Shown in pieces: positions 28,543-37,804 of a DNA stretch of 64,000 bases. The DNA is from Geomicrobium halophilum (GTDB taxonomy: Bacteria; Bacillota; Bacilli; Bacillales; Marinococcaceae). Position 1 is the first letter of the stretch; each line of letters begins with the position of its first letter. Below the pieces are notes generated by a model. It searched no databases and had not been told where the DNA came from. It worked only from the letters and a program-made list of their open reading frames with translations. A program made the position numbers and the translations under genes. The stretch covers positions 280,185 to 344,184 of the forward strand of contig NZ_JACHHJ010000002.1 of assembly GCF_014207655.1 (NCBI RefSeq), given 5' to 3'.

Positions 28543-29046
28543 ATGCTATCAGATAAAATCAGTAAAGCATTGAACGACCAAATGAATAATGAGTTTCAGG
28601 CTGCCCATGAATACATGGCGATGGCTGCCTATTGCAATTACAAAAGCTACGATGGATTTGCAAACTTTTATTTTCAACAGGCAAAAGAAGAACGTTATCA
28701 TGGAATGAAAATCTATAACTTCTTAAATGACCGTGGACAGAGAGCTGTTTTTGCTGCCATTAAAGAACCTAGAAAAGATTTTGAATCATTATTAGATACT
28801 TTCGAAGCCGGGCTGGCTCAAGAAAGACAGGTGACGAAAAACTTCTATCACTTGTCTGATTTAGCTTGGGATGAAAGGGAGCACCAAACCCTGTCGTTCT
28901 TGAACTGGTTCCTCGATGAGCAAGTGGAAGAAGAAGCGATGTTCGATACTCATATTGATTATCTGAACCGCATAAAAGATGATGCAAATGCGCTGTATGT
29001 CTATGAGCAGGAGCTTGCAAAACGTGAATTTGTTGCAGAAGAATAG
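28543..29046 (+). CDS. ftnA: Ferritin (iron storage)
   Basis: A non-haem ferritin subunit that oxidises and stores iron in a 24-subunit shell. The four-helix pattern shows the ferroxidase ligands: Glu in [22 protein letters not shown] (Glu and His) in helix B, a Glu in [13 protein letters not shown], and [10 protein letters not shown] in helix D. Length 167 is normal. AAAGGA eight bases before supports ATG 28543 over the in-frame ATG 28534. Monocistronic with a clear terminator. Confidence 0.92.
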   Translation: MLSDKISKALNDQMNNEFQAAHEYMAMAAYCNYKSYDGFANFYFQQAKEERYHGMKIYNFLNDRGQRAVFAAIKEPRKDFESLLDTFEAGLAQERQVTKNFYHLSDLAWDEREHQTLSFLNWFLDEQVEEEAMFDTHIDYLNRIKDDANALYVYEQELAKREFVAEE

Positions 29047-29057
29047 AATGAATGATG

Positions 29058-29085
29058 CCCCTTACTTGGCAGGTGAGGGGTTTTC
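29058..29085 (+). terminator. Ferritin gene terminator
   Basis: CCCCTTAC (29058-29065) pairs with GTGAGGGG (29073-29080), followed by TTTTCT. Confidence 0.75.
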
Positions 29086-29260
29086 TGTGCTGGAGAGGAA
29101 GAAGGATTATGAGGGGCCTTTTCAAAAAATGTTGAGGAGTTCGAATTTGTTTTTGCGGCCCAAGGAGGGGAGTGAGTGCGAAGCTGGGAATTTCTGGCCG
29201 CAGAGGGATCCCCGTGCGGAGTTGGGGAGTTCTCGGCCCAAGTTGGGAAGGTCTGGCTAT
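29086..29260. repeat. G-rich degenerate tandem repeat
   Basis: Blocks of the form AAGTTGGGAATTTCTGGCC recur with variation (for example AAGCTGGGAATTTCTGGCC at 29181, AGTTGGGGAGTTCTCGGCCC at 29220, AAGTTGGGAAGGTCTGGC at 29242). The stretch replaces the expected 3' end of the neighbouring NERD gene and codes for nothing recognisable. Confidence 0.5.
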
Positions 29261-30094
29261 AAGAGCATAGTCCCGTAAACTTTTAAGGTGAGCGTGTCTG
29301 TCTTTATGATAGCAACGTGGACATATCCAAGATTGCGAGTGGAGAGGCCGTCTCATAGGAAGCGCTTTGCATTTGGGGCAATGGACACCTGTTTTTAGTT
29401 CGCTTAATTTGAGATCGTATGTTTCGAGAAGGGGACGATAAAAGGGAGTGTGGTTGCGCTTAAGGGTATCTGCGAGCCTGGACATTTCTACATGGGTAAG
29501 ATGATTCGTGGTAAAATGTTCATTTAAATGCCTGATATGTTGAGGAAGGTTTTCGGCCCGTAATATTTTATGTTTTTTTATTTTGTCAGAAGTAGAAATG
29601 ATTGTTGTCGGTTTGCTAAAAATGACAAGGTCAAGGATGGGAACGGCGGGGAGATTATAATCGAAGAGGAAGCGTTTTAACTGAAGGTTTTGACGCCTTG
29701 CTTGTTCAAGTGGATTGGGGAACCCCTCTGTATAACCCTCATACGTGCGGGTGACTTGTCCCATATCATCAAAATGAACCTTGCCGGCGTAATTTTTTAT
29801 TTCAAGAATGAGCACGTAATAGGAAGTCAAAATAACTGTATCGATTTGGAAACAGAGACGATTCCTTCCAAGAAGGCGAAGGTTATGAAGAATCCAGTAT
29901 TGCCTATTGTCAGGCAAGTAAGTTAAAAAATAATCCAGATTTCGTTCTCCGGCATATCCAGCCTACCACTTTCCCTTATCATTCCGGATCTGCTCATGGA
30001 GAGGGTGATTATCAGGAATTCTAGGTAAAAGGGCTTCAAGCACCGTCAATTGCAAAGGAGCCGTACGTTTTTTAGTAATGATCAACGATTTCAT
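29261..30094 (-). pseudogene. NERD-domain protein gene, broken
   Basis: From ATG 30094 the frame reads MKSLIITKKRTAPLQLTVLE and then meets an in-frame TAG at 29963-29965. After it the same frame continues AGYAGERNLDYFLTYLP and a full NERD nuclease-related domain (ILEIKNYAGKVHFDD, NPLEQARRQNLQL), followed by a zinc-ribbon CPKCKAL...CPRC. The usual C-terminal helical part is missing: after DYAL the frame enters the G-rich repeat and the ferritin antisense strand. Two independent lesions make this a pseudogene; the stop codon alone could be a sequence error. Confidence 0.7.
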
Positions 30095-30238
30095 CCTTCC
30101 ACTATTGTTAGGGTTTATCAGAGAATTATATTCTACGTATCATTCAAAAATCCTGCATTACTAGTGATTTTGCATTAAAAATGTTAAGATTTACATAATC
30201 TTTCAAAACAAATCTCATATAAAAAGGGAGTTATGAAA

Positions 30239-30562
30239 ATGCCAACAGTTACTGTTGAAGGAAAAGGTTCGTTCGAAGTTGATGAAGGAAAAAAACTAGT
30301 TCTCGCCTTAGAAGATAACGATGTGGATATTCTCCACCGCTGTGGCGGTAACGCGAAGTGCACGACTTGCCGCTGTGAGGTTATCGAGGGAGATTTAGGC
30401 ACTATGGAAGAACCAGAGGCCGCTATACTTGATAAAAAAGGATTAAAAGATTCAGGTGCTCGACTTTCATGTCAGAACCGAGTGTATTCTGATCTTACAG
30501 TAAAACCAGTGATGACAGTAACGAACTCTGATGTGGATCCAGGCCCACGACCGGAAGATTAA
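30239..30562 (+). CDS. 2Fe-2S ferredoxin
   Basis: Plant-type ferredoxin of 107 residues, an electron carrier. The cluster motif is HRCGGNAKCTTCRCEV with the fourth Cys in ARLSCQNRV. AGGGAG supports ATG 30239 over 30233. Monocistronic, with a strong terminator. Ferredoxin-NADP reductase is encoded at 45081, and the partner oxidoreductase is unknown. Confidence 0.92.
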   Translation: MPTVTVEGKGSFEVDEGKKLVLALEDNDVDILHRCGGNAKCTTCRCEVIEGDLGTMEEPEAAILDKKGLKDSGARLSCQNRVYSDLTVKPVMTVTNSDVDPGPRPED

Positions 30563-30572
30563 TCGATTGAAA

Positions 30573-30617
30573 AAACCGTTGCCGAAAACTGATTTGTTTT
30601 TGGTAACGGTTTTTTTA
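30573..30617 (+). terminator. Ferredoxin gene terminator
   Basis: AACCGTTGCC and GGTAACGGTT pair around an 18-base loop, with TTTTTT after. It is the clearest terminator in this part of the window. Confidence 0.8.
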
Positions 30618-30634
30618 TATAGGTATCCTTCTAA

Positions 30635-30895
30635 ATCCCTTCAAAACGAAGTTCGATATATGTGCAGCAAGCGGTTGATGAAGGGATGTTACACGAAGAT
30701 GATGTGCTATATCTTTCAGAAGTGACTCTTTTGATTTGGAAGGGCATGATGACAGACATTTTGAATCACCGAAGGGCATACTCTCAGGCAGAAGCGATGC
30801 AAAAAGTCCTACAGATCATCCATAAAAGCGTTATGATGGTGATTCCGAAAGAAAAACAAAAAGATGTTAGCGTATCATTTAATGTAGGTTGGTGA
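30635..30895 (+). pseudogene. C-terminal fragment of a TetR-family regulator
   Basis: An open frame of about 87 codons contains QQAVDEGMLHEDDVLYLSEV and IWKGMMTDILNH, typical of the ligand-binding C-terminal half of TetR regulators. The DNA-binding N-terminal half is absent because the frame begins just after a ferredoxin terminator. A GTG at 30662 exists without a ribosome binding site. Most likely a deletion remnant. Confidence 0.45.
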
Positions 30896-30988
30896 AGGCA
30901 GCTATTGTTGCCGCCAAGGCGTTGGTACCTTCCCCGCTAATAAAGAAACGATCAGAACAACTTAAGAGCATATATTGTAAGGAAAAAA

Positions 30989-31143
30989 GGGGCTGCCTCA
31001 AAAGGGCAGCTTCTGCATTCGATGCGTCTTTCCTTCTTTTCGGTGGGAGGACCTAGTATTTCGGCGCCATCACCCGAGAATTCAGCGCACGGCACGACGA
31101 TTCGGTGCTACGGCTAGGAATTTGGCGAAAATACTTTCACCGG
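30989..31143 (+). repeat. Dispersed 150-base repeat, copy 2
   Basis: Starts GGGGCTGCCTCAAAAGGG, passes through TTTTCGGTGGGAGGACC, ATTTCGGCGCCATCACCCG and GTGCTACGGCTAGG, and ends CTTTCACCGG. It lies about 90 bases after the TetR fragment in the same orientation. See copies at 20021 (minus) and 54066 (plus). Confidence 0.8.
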
Positions 31144-31180
31144 GGCAAATATTTTTGAAGTGCTCCTTTTTTCACTATGA

Positions 31181-32278
31181 TTACCAAATGTCTCCAGCAA
31201 TGGTCGTTACATGTTGCAGCTTTGCCCATTGCTGTTCTTCGGTCAGTAAGTTTCCTTCTTCTGTAGAAGCAAATCCACACTGCGGACTTATATTTAACTG
31301 GTTGAGGTTAACAAATTGAGAGGCTTCTTCAATACGATTTTTTACATCGTCTGGATCTTCTAATTCCCCAAATTTTGAGGTAATCAAGCCGAGCACAATT
31401 TGTAGATCTTTCCGTTTTACGAATCGAAGTGGTTCAAAGCCGCCAGCACGATCGCTATCATATTCGAGGAAAAATCCATCCACGTTCAATCCATTAAACA
31501 ATATTTCCGCTACAGGCTCATAGCCGCCAGAAGAAATCCAGGTCGAGCGAAAGTTACCGCGGCAAATGTGCATTGTAATGTTCATATCCGCCGGGCAATC
31601 AGCAATGGCTTCATTAATGGTTTTCGCGTACCATGATTTCAGTTCTTCTGGATCCTGTCCACGTCCCCGAATTTGTTCCAGCTGTTCATCTGAACAAAAA
31701 TAAGCCCAGGAAGTGTCATCGAGCTGCAGGTAACGGCATCCAGCATCATAAAAAGCTTGGATCGCTTTTTTGTACGTAGCAGCCAAGTCATGAAAAAAAG
31801 TTTCGTTCTCGCTATATACGCTTGGTTCAATTTCACCTCGGAAATGCAGCATACTTGGGCTTGGAATCGTCATTTTCGCCGTGTGATTTCCTGCTACTTT
31901 TTTAAGGAACGCAAAATCCTTCAACATGGGATGGTCGGAAAAGCTAAGTTTGTCTGTCACTTTTATCGCACGGGATTTCGTTTGTTTTTCCTGAAATTGA
32001 ATTCCGCTGTCTGTATCGTAACCTTCGACACCATTAAGGTTTTCCAGAAAATCAAAATGCCACCAGCCTCGGCGAAACTCCCCATCTGTAACGGCTTCAA
32101 GCCCGACTTCTTTTTGCTTTTCCACAATACGGGTGATTTCTTCGTCTTCAATGCTACGCAGTTTGTCTGCGGTTATCTCGTCATTTTCATATTGTGAACG
32201 CGCCTCTTTGATCCGTTCGGAACGCAATAAACTGCCCACGTGGTCAGCACGAAAAGGAGGCCGTTGAAGTTCTGTCAT
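31181..32278 (-). CDS. Cobalamin-independent methionine synthase-like protein, YxjG family
   Basis: A 365-residue protein of the short MetE-like family with the UROD/MetE barrel. It begins PPFRADHVGSLLR, and contains AVTDGEFRRGWWHFDFL, YLQLDDTSWAYFC, the metal-site MNITMHICRGNFRSTW, FFLEYDSDRAGGF, and the C-terminal QLNISPQCGFAST. The short YxjG/YxjH proteins lack the N-terminal folate half of MetE and are linked to methyl transfer to homocysteine. AAGAAGGG supports ATG 32278. No S-box riboswitch is visible in the short leader; an AAACGTTT palindrome lies upstream instead. Confidence 0.85.
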   Translation of the reverse strand: MTELQRPPFRADHVGSLLRSERIKEARSQYENDEITADKLRSIEDEEITRIVEKQKEVGLEAVTDGEFRRGWWHFDFLENLNGVEGYDTDSGIQFQEKQTKSRAIKVTDKLSFSDHPMLKDFAFLKKVAGNHTAKMTIPSPSMLHFRGEIEPSVYSENETFFHDLAATYKKAIQAFYDAGCRYLQLDDTSWAYFCSDEQLEQIRGRGQDPEELKSWYAKTINEAIADCPADMNITMHICRGNFRSTWISSGGYEPVAEILFNGLNVDGFFLEYDSDRAGGFEPLRFVKRKDLQIVLGLITSKFGELEDPDDVKNRIEEASQFVNLNQLNISPQCGFASTEEGNLLTEEQQWAKLQHVTTIAGDIW

Positions 32279-32346
32279 GATGATCCCTTCTTTCATGTTA
32301 ATGTTTCAAAAACGGTAACAAATTTTCGAGATTCTGTCATTAACGA

Positions 32347-32366
32347 TTAATCAAACGTTTAATTAA
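32347..32366. repeat. Near-perfect palindrome before the MetE-like gene
   Basis: TTAATCAAACGTTTAATTAA has one mismatch. It lies about 70 bases upstream of the MetE-like start, just downstream of the MFS gene stop, and shares the AAACGTTT core with three other intergenic sites. Confidence 0.4.
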
Positions 32367-32387
32367 AAATGGTTTATCCTTGTAACT

Positions 32388-33566
32388 TTACTGTGAAACA
32401 TGATGAGTCGAATGTTCGTGATATTTTCCTTGCTTTGCAACAAGTGTAAAGAAAACAATCAATAATGCGAACAAAGAAGTAACGCCAGCCAGGATGAACA
32501 CAGTTGTTAAGTAGAACCAGTCAGCGATCCTTCCTGCGATGAGAGGGCTGATGAAGATTCCAAGTGCATAAAATGATTGAAAAAATCCCATGACTGAAGT
32601 TTTAAGAGATGTTGGCGAAAGTGTGGCCGCTTGAGAAAGACAGATCGGCAATACAAAACCTAGTGCCAATCCGATGATTGCATGTAATAGGCTTAAGCTA
32701 ATAAGACCGGTCCCGGCGATCAATAGACTTAAAAACATGATGCGAAGTTGGCTCTTGTGTGCCAATTTATAAAAAGCAACGAATAAGGACGCTGCAGCAT
32801 GAGGGATGAAAAACGCTGTCATGAGCCATATCATTTCTTGTTCACCAATCCCTAAGGATGCTGCCAGGTTAGGAGTAAAGCCAAAGATGGACATAAATAG
32901 GAGCGAATGAGTAAGTAAGGAGATCATACTGACCGGAATTAAGCCTTTGATTTTCAGCGTTTCAATAATATACTGTTTGAACGACAGCCTTTCATCTTCA
33001 CTGTCATTACTTGGAACGACTTTTATGCAGAGGGATAATAACAGGCCAATGATTGATACCATTATACCAACCCAGAATGGAAACAACCAACCCAAGGATT
33101 CTACAAGGAATCCTGCGGTGATCATACTGGCAAATTGAGGCATGACAGTGAGGAACTGCATACCGCCCATGGCTCTTCCGGAATTTTCGGAATTAAAGTA
33201 TTGCGTGTACATAATGGTTGCCATTACCCACATGGCCGCAGTTATACCCGAAAGCAGGCGCCCAATCAAGACCATTGTAAAGGATTCAAAAAAGACAAGA
33301 ATAAGGCCGCTAATGGCGGCAATCACAAATCCGCTAACGTAGAAGCTTTTCCGTAAGTGTTTGAGGCGATCGGATAAAATCCCCAACGGAAAACGAAGAA
33401 GGATCTGCATCACGCCGTAGCTGCCAAGGATCACTCCAATGGTTCCGTAAGGGAACTGAATGTGTTCTAGATATAAGCTAAAAATGGGAACGTAAATATA
33501 TGTGGCAAGCCAGAAACAAAAGACAGAAGCTAAAAATATAACATGATCCCGACGATAAATTTGCAC
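32388..33566 (-). CDS. MFS transporter
   Basis: A 392-residue major facilitator protein with 12 predicted helices. The inter-helix loop motif appears as GILSDRLKHLRK after helix 2, and GRLLSGITAAMWV in helix 4. GGAGG eight bases before a GTG at 33566 decides the start; upstream in-frame codons run into the ribosome binding site. No substrate-specific motif was seen. It stands upstream of the MetE-like gene in the same direction and may share its transcript. Confidence 0.85.
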   Translation of the reverse strand: MQIYRRDHVIFLASVFCFWLATYIYVPIFSLYLEHIQFPYGTIGVILGSYGVMQILLRFPLGILSDRLKHLRKSFYVSGFVIAAISGLILVFFESFTMVLIGRLLSGITAAMWVMATIMYTQYFNSENSGRAMGGMQFLTVMPQFASMITAGFLVESLGWLFPFWVGIMVSIIGLLLSLCIKVVPSNDSEDERLSFKQYIIETLKIKGLIPVSMISLLTHSLLFMSIFGFTPNLAASLGIGEQEMIWLMTAFFIPHAAASLFVAFYKLAHKSQLRIMFLSLLIAGTGLISLSLLHAIIGLALGFVLPICLSQAATLSPTSLKTSVMGFFQSFYALGIFISPLIAGRIADWFYLTTVFILAGVTSLFALLIVFFTLVAKQGKYHEHSTHHVSQ

Positions 33567-33678
33567 AAAAAAGACCTCCAATTATTATAAAGAGAATTCT
33601 ATCACCAAATGATGCGTAGAAAAAGATGCGATTCGTTTTGATCTGGAACGGGTAAGAAAGAAAATAGGGTGGTGAAAG

Positions 33679-34290
33679 GTGGCGTTGAACCGATTTCCTA
33701 AAGTCTACGATTCATTGATGAAACCAATGGAAAAATTAAAGTTTGGGAATATTCGCCGAAATTTATTGGAGAAGGCAGAGGGACATGTGCTTGAAATTGG
33801 TTCAGGAACGGGCGTTAACTTTTCCTATTATGACCAGGCCGATCAAGTGATGGCTATCGAAGCTGATCCGATGATGAGGGAAAAATCGATGGAAAAAGCA
33901 AAAAAAGTGAATGTTCCTATTGAAGTCATTATAGCTGATGGAGAACGGTTGCCTTTTGCCGATGACCAATTCGATACGGTTGTGGCAACGCTCGTTTTTT
34001 GTACCATTGCTGATCCTGATCGGGCCTTACAAGAGGTTCGACGAGTTTGTAAGCGGAACGGAAGAGTGTTATTTTTTGAGCATGTTCGAGTGGATCGATC
34101 ACTGCTCGGCCGAATACAGGATTTGGCTACTCCTGTATGGAAGCGCTTGTTTGATGGCTGCCATTTGAATCGACATACGCTACAACGAGTGCAGCAAGCA
34201 GGGTTTAACATAACGAAGATAGAGAAACATTTTATGAATATATTTTATGTAGCTGAAACCAGGAATCATAAAGGGAGAGAATTTACATGA
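33679..34290 (+). CDS. Class I SAM-dependent methyltransferase
   Basis: 203 residues with the SAM-binding GHVLEIGSGTGVNFSYY, the acidic ribose-binding MAIEADPMM, and ADGERLPFADDQFDTVV. The pattern is that of the UbiE/phospholipid N-methyltransferase-like Methyltransf_11 group. The start is a GTG preceded by AGGGTGGTG. Its last bases overlap the next start codon (ATGA), so it is translationally coupled to the M20 hydrolase. The acceptor is unknown. Confidence 0.85.
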   Translation: MALNRFPKVYDSLMKPMEKLKFGNIRRNLLEKAEGHVLEIGSGTGVNFSYYDQADQVMAIEADPMMREKSMEKAKKVNVPIEVIIADGERLPFADDQFDTVVATLVFCTIADPDRALQEVRRVCKRNGRVLFFEHVRVDRSLLGRIQDLATPVWKRLFDGCHLNRHTLQRVQQAGFNITKIEKHFMNIFYVAETRNHKGREFT

Positions 34291-35459
34291 CAGTTGCTGA
34301 TACGAGTAAGCTTGAAGCTGTATATTCAGACATCGTGCAGTGGAGACGTCATTTGCATACGTATCCGGAGCTTTCTTTTCAAGAAGTGGATACACCGGTT
34401 TTTATCGCGGAGAAGCTGGAAAGGTTAGGGCTGGAAGTGAAGCGAAATGTCGGAGGCCGAGGCGTTGCAGCATACTTGCACGGGGAAAAGCCCGGCAAAA
34501 AGATCGCTTTACGTGCCGATTTTGATGCACTTCCGATTGAAGAAGAAAATGATATCTCCTATAAATCTCAAAACCCTGGTGTTATGCATGCTTGCGGCCA
34601 TGATGGACATGCCGCGGCATTGCTCGGCGTAGCGACGACCTTGGCAGAAAAGGAAAGCGAAATTCACGGGACGATTGTTTTTCTTTTCCAACATGCTGAA
34701 GAGCTGCCGCCCGGCGGTGCACAAGAAATGATTAAAGATGGCTGTCTGGAAGGGGTAGATCATATTTTCGGTGCTCATGTGGCTTCCGATATTCCGCTCG
34801 GGCAAGTTAATGTGACGGATGGTCCTATCATGGCAGCCGTGGATGCGTTTACGATTCACGTTCAAGGCAAGGGCGGCCACGGGGCACGGCCGCACAATAC
34901 GAAGGATGCGGTCGTGGCTGGTACACAATTGGTTACAGAACTGCAACAGATTGTGTCAAGGCGGGTTGATCCGATGGATACTGCGGTAGTTACCGTGGGT
35001 GTTTTCCAGGCAGGGACAGCGTTTAATGTAATAGCGGACTCTGCGAAAATCGAAGGGACCGTTCGTACATTTAACAAGGGAACCCGCCAACAAATCGAGG
35101 ATGAAATCCGTGCGATTGTAAAAGGCGTAGAGGAATCCACCCACGTAAGCTGCACCGTTGATTATTTGAATGGTTATCCTCCGCTTGTGAATCATGTAGA
35201 GGAAACGAATGTGCTAGGAGAAATTGCAGTCGATGCGTTAGGAGAGAAGGCCCCAGTTTCGATGCCGGCAACTCTTGGTGGAGAAGACTTTGCCTTTTAT
35301 TTGGAAGAACGTCCAGGCGTTTTCTTCCATGTCGGTGGTCGAACGGATGATAAAAATACACATTTCCCACACCATCATCCGCGGTTTAACTTTGATGAAG
35401 AGGCATTGTTGAATATCGGGAAGTTGTTCTTAGGAATTGTTGAAAGATACTCCAGTTGA
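34287..35459 (+). CDS. M20-family N-acyl-amino acid amidohydrolase
   Basis: 390 residues of the HipO/AmaA/YtnL group. Motifs: WRRHLHTYPELSFQE at the N-terminus, MHACGHDGHAAALLG (metal Cys and His), FQHAEELPPGGA (catalytic Glu), GAHVASDIPLG, GKGGHGARPH in the dimerisation domain, and GGEDFAFYLEERPG near the end. It would release amino acids from N-acyl or aryl conjugates. Coupled to the preceding methyltransferase gene. Confidence 0.9.
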   Translation: MTVADTSKLEAVYSDIVQWRRHLHTYPELSFQEVDTPVFIAEKLERLGLEVKRNVGGRGVAAYLHGEKPGKKIALRADFDALPIEEENDISYKSQNPGVMHACGHDGHAAALLGVATTLAEKESEIHGTIVFLFQHAEELPPGGAQEMIKDGCLEGVDHIFGAHVASDIPLGQVNVTDGPIMAAVDAFTIHVQGKGGHGARPHNTKDAVVAGTQLVTELQQIVSRRVDPMDTAVVTVGVFQAGTAFNVIADSAKIEGTVRTFNKGTRQQIEDEIRAIVKGVEESTHVSCTVDYLNGYPPLVNHVEETNVLGEIAVDALGEKAPVSMPATLGGEDFAFYLEERPGVFFHVGGRTDDKNTHFPHHHPRFNFDEEALLNIGKLFLGIVERYSS

Positions 35460-35555
35460 CGTTGGACAACTGGAGCTTGTTTTTTCACGGTAGTTTGGCT
35501 TTTAGGCATAAATAGTTGGAACAACCAGATGGGTGTGTAACCTCCCCATTGTTTT

Positions 35556-36455
35556 TTATGATCTTTCGTCCCTTCCGAGCATATCCTTCGTCATGCGTAA
35601 AAACGTCTCGATCGCTGGTTTTTCAAAACGTAAAGGTTTCGTGACACTCCAAAGGGGTCTGCTTATTTTTAGATCAGCAACTGGTACATGCACTAAAAGA
35701 TGATTCTTGATTTCTTGCTCAACTGCGAATCGAGAAGCAAATCCGTATCCTAATCCAGATTGTACAGCACTTTTTACCGCTTGTGTCGTGCTTAACTCAA
35801 GGTAAGGTGAGATAGGGCTGATTCGATGGTTAGCGAGGTGCTCTTGAATAATCTTTCTCGTTCCAGAATCTTTTTCTCTGGAAATAAGTTTATGATTTTT
35901 AAGATCACTTGTAAGTATATGGGTTCGATCGGCCCAAGGATCCGAAGGGCTTACAAACAAAACAATCTCGTCATTGGCAATTGCACGCTGATTGAACGCC
36001 TCACCCGTTACTTCGCCTTCAACGAAGGCGAGGTCAATCACATTCTCTTCCAACATCTCTAAAATACGGGGAGTATTATTAATGAATAATTGTAATTGAT
36101 CATCTTTTTGCTTCTTATATTTACTAATCACGGATGGAAGCAAATATTCTCCGATTGTAAATGAAGCTCCAATTTTTAATTGCGATTGTATTTTCTCGTT
36201 TTGATACCGAACGGCTTCTACTGAATTCTTATATTCCGATAAAATCGCTTTCGCGTGTGGGTAGAGTGTATGCCCTACTTCGGTCAAAGAAATCTGCCCT
36301 TTTTCACGATGAAAAAGGAGCGCGCCATATTCATCCTCTAAGTAACGGATGCTTTTTGTCACTGATGGTTGTGATTGATATGCACGTCTGGCTGCGCCGC
36401 TGATACTTCCCTCTTCTACAATTAAACAAAACAATTCTAAGAGTTTAATGTTCAT
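35556..36455 (-). CDS. LysR-family transcriptional regulator
   Basis: About 299 residues. The N-terminal winged helix-turn-helix reads SISGAARRAYQSQPSVTKSI, followed by the effector domain (IGASFTIGEYLLPSVISKY). GGAGG seven bases before ATG 36455 decides the start. It lies 28 bases after the TauE/SafE gene in the same direction, so it is probably co-transcribed and may control it. The CysL-like general pattern and the neighbour suggest a sulfur-related effector, but that is inference. Confidence 0.88.
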   Translation of the reverse strand: MNIKLLELFCLIVEEGSISGAARRAYQSQPSVTKSIRYLEDEYGALLFHREKGQISLTEVGHTLYPHAKAILSEYKNSVEAVRYQNEKIQSQLKIGASFTIGEYLLPSVISKYKKQKDDQLQLFINNTPRILEMLEENVIDLAFVEGEVTGEAFNQRAIANDEIVLFVSPSDPWADRTHILTSDLKNHKLISREKDSGTRKIIQEHLANHRISPISPYLELSTTQAVKSAVQSGLGYGFASRFAVEQEIKNHLLVHVPVADLKISRPLWSVTKPLRFEKPAIETFLRMTKDMLGRDERS

Positions 36456-36483
36456 GTCTGTTCCTCCAGTGGAGTCCACTTTC

Positions 36484-37245
36484 TCATACTACTAATAATA
36501 CAGCAATGACGATGACAAGTAACGCTAACATCCTTGTGATAGATGATGCCTTTAATTTTTTTGAAATCAAGGCACCTACCTGTGCCCCGACGCACACTCC
36601 GATCCCACTCCAAACCAAGATATTCCAAGCAATGTCGCCATTTAACATCGGGGGGATTACACCTGCAAAAGAGTAAATCGATAAAGCAAAGATAGACGTT
36701 GCAGTCGCTTTGTAAGGGTCGATACGAAAAAGGTAAATCATGATTGGTACAAGCAGCCAGCCGCCACCGATCCCGAAGAAGGAGGAAACAATTCCGAGCA
36801 GCAATCCAATGATGAACGTAACGAATACTCTATTTCCTTCTATTATTGCCGCCGCTTCTTTTTCTGTACCCACTGAAGGCTTTTTCATTGCTAAAAATAA
36901 TCCAAGCCCTACAAGCAGAGTGGCCAAACCGTAATGAAAAACCTCCTCGGACACATGATTGACAAGCCAGCTGCCCACGAAGGTTCCTGGAATCGCTGCT
37001 ATGGCAAACTGTGTACCTTTGTGAACGAGGACTCTTTGTTGCTTAAAATATACATATAGCGCGGAAACACTATTTAGAAAAACAATGGCTAAACCGGTTC
37101 CAGCAGCTACTTGTGGAGAAATATCAAAGAAAAATAACAGCATCGGTACAAAGATAAAGCCGCCTCCGGCCCCAACAATTATTCCGTAAACACTGGCTAA
37201 AAAGCCCAACAAAAACAATAAAATAAACACTATACTTCCCCACAT
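36484..37245 (-). CDS. TauE/SafE-family sulfite/organosulfonate exporter
   Basis: A 253-residue membrane protein with about eight helices in two halves. The duplicated family motif appears as VGAGGGFIFVPMLLFF near residue 25 and FFGIGGGWLLVPIMIYL near residue 160. The family exports sulfite, sulfoacetate or related anions. It heads a two-gene unit with the LysR regulator. Confidence 0.9.
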   Translation of the reverse strand: MWGSIVFILLFLLGFLASVYGIIVGAGGGFIFVPMLLFFFDISPQVAAGTGLAIVFLNSVSALYVYFKQQRVLVHKGTQFAIAAIPGTFVGSWLVNHVSEEVFHYGLATLLVGLGLFLAMKKPSVGTEKEAAAIIEGNRVFVTFIIGLLLGIVSSFFGIGGGWLLVPIMIYLFRIDPYKATATSIFALSIYSFAGVIPPMLNGDIAWNILVWSGIGVCVGAQVGALISKKLKASSITRMLALLVIVIAVLLVV

Positions 37246-37305
37246 TTCTCGGAGTTTTCTTTGATCATTACATAAATCTCCGTTAAACGGGGGTTATAAG
37301 CGTAA

Positions 37306-37473
37306 TTGTTATATCGTATAACGAAATCGCATATCGGATTAAGACTCGCCATTGAACAGAACGATTTATGGGCATCGGAGGTATTAGATCGAAAAATTCG
37401 AGGTTTACTATTTAAAAGTTCACATGATGCACTATATCAATACGTTGACCTGTTTTTACGCCAACACTTATGA
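37306..37473 (+). other. Possible N-terminal part of the SigO-like protein in another frame
   Basis: A frame from TTG 37306 reads LRLAIEQNDLWASEVLDRKI and then YQYVDLFLRQHL before a TGA at 37471. The next frame continues at once with YDQSKRNHRW and the sigma linker. A one-base slip near 37465 would join them into one protein of about 165 residues. It could also be chance; the ribosome binding site is weak. Confidence 0.35.
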
Positions 37474-37804
37474 CCAATCCAAACGAAATCATCGATGGAT
37501 GCTTACCTTGGATCAATCGATAAATGCCGAAGACGACGAATCATCCATGCGGGGGGATCTCATTCCTTCAGCAGAGATTTCATTGGATGATGCCATTGTT
37601 CAAGAGGTCCCTGACCTTTTACCAACCAAAAGTATGAACCAGACGTATCAATCTTTTAGTGATATACGAAAAAATGTGATGCACTTATATACCTTTTTTC
37701 AATTCAATGATCATCAAATTTCCGAAAAGTTTAGCTGTGCACCTCAAAATGTTTCCAAGACAAAAAGAAGGGCTACTTCGAGAAGGCGAAAGCAATATGG
37801 ATAA
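37424..37804 (+). CDS. SigO-like sigma factor (linker and region 4)
   Basis: 126 codons. After an ill-defined start the protein reads LTLDQSINAEDDESS and GDLIPSAEISLDDA, the typical acidic linker before region 4 of sigma-70 proteins. It then has a region-4-like helix-turn-helix, FQFNDHQISEKFSCAPQNVS, followed by a basic tail. No region 2 is present in this frame; the next gene supplies one. B. subtilis SigO (YvrI) with its partner RsoA has the same split and the same gene order. The N-terminus may continue in another frame upstream (37306-37473). Confidence 0.55.
   Translation: MMHYINTLTCFYANTYDQSKRNHRWMLTLDQSINAEDDESSMRGDLIPSAEISLDDAIVQEVPDLLPTKSMNQTYQSFSDIRKNVMHLYTFFQFNDHQISEKFSCAPQNVSKTKRRATSRRRKQYG

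Noticed and set aside
28769-29260. The minus-strand open frame continuing the NERD protein antisense through the ferritin gene
   Set aside because: It is low-complexity and Pro/His/Leu-rich, lies opposite a well-supported ferritin gene, and has no family resemblance after the zinc ribbon.
32279-32387. An S-box (SAM) riboswitch before the MetE-like gene
   Set aside because: The leader is short and shows none of the conserved S-box segments or a terminator hairpin.
34509-34946. A 145-codon minus-strand frame in the M20 hydrolase gene
   Set aside because: Antisense shadow; the sense frame has all catalytic motifs.
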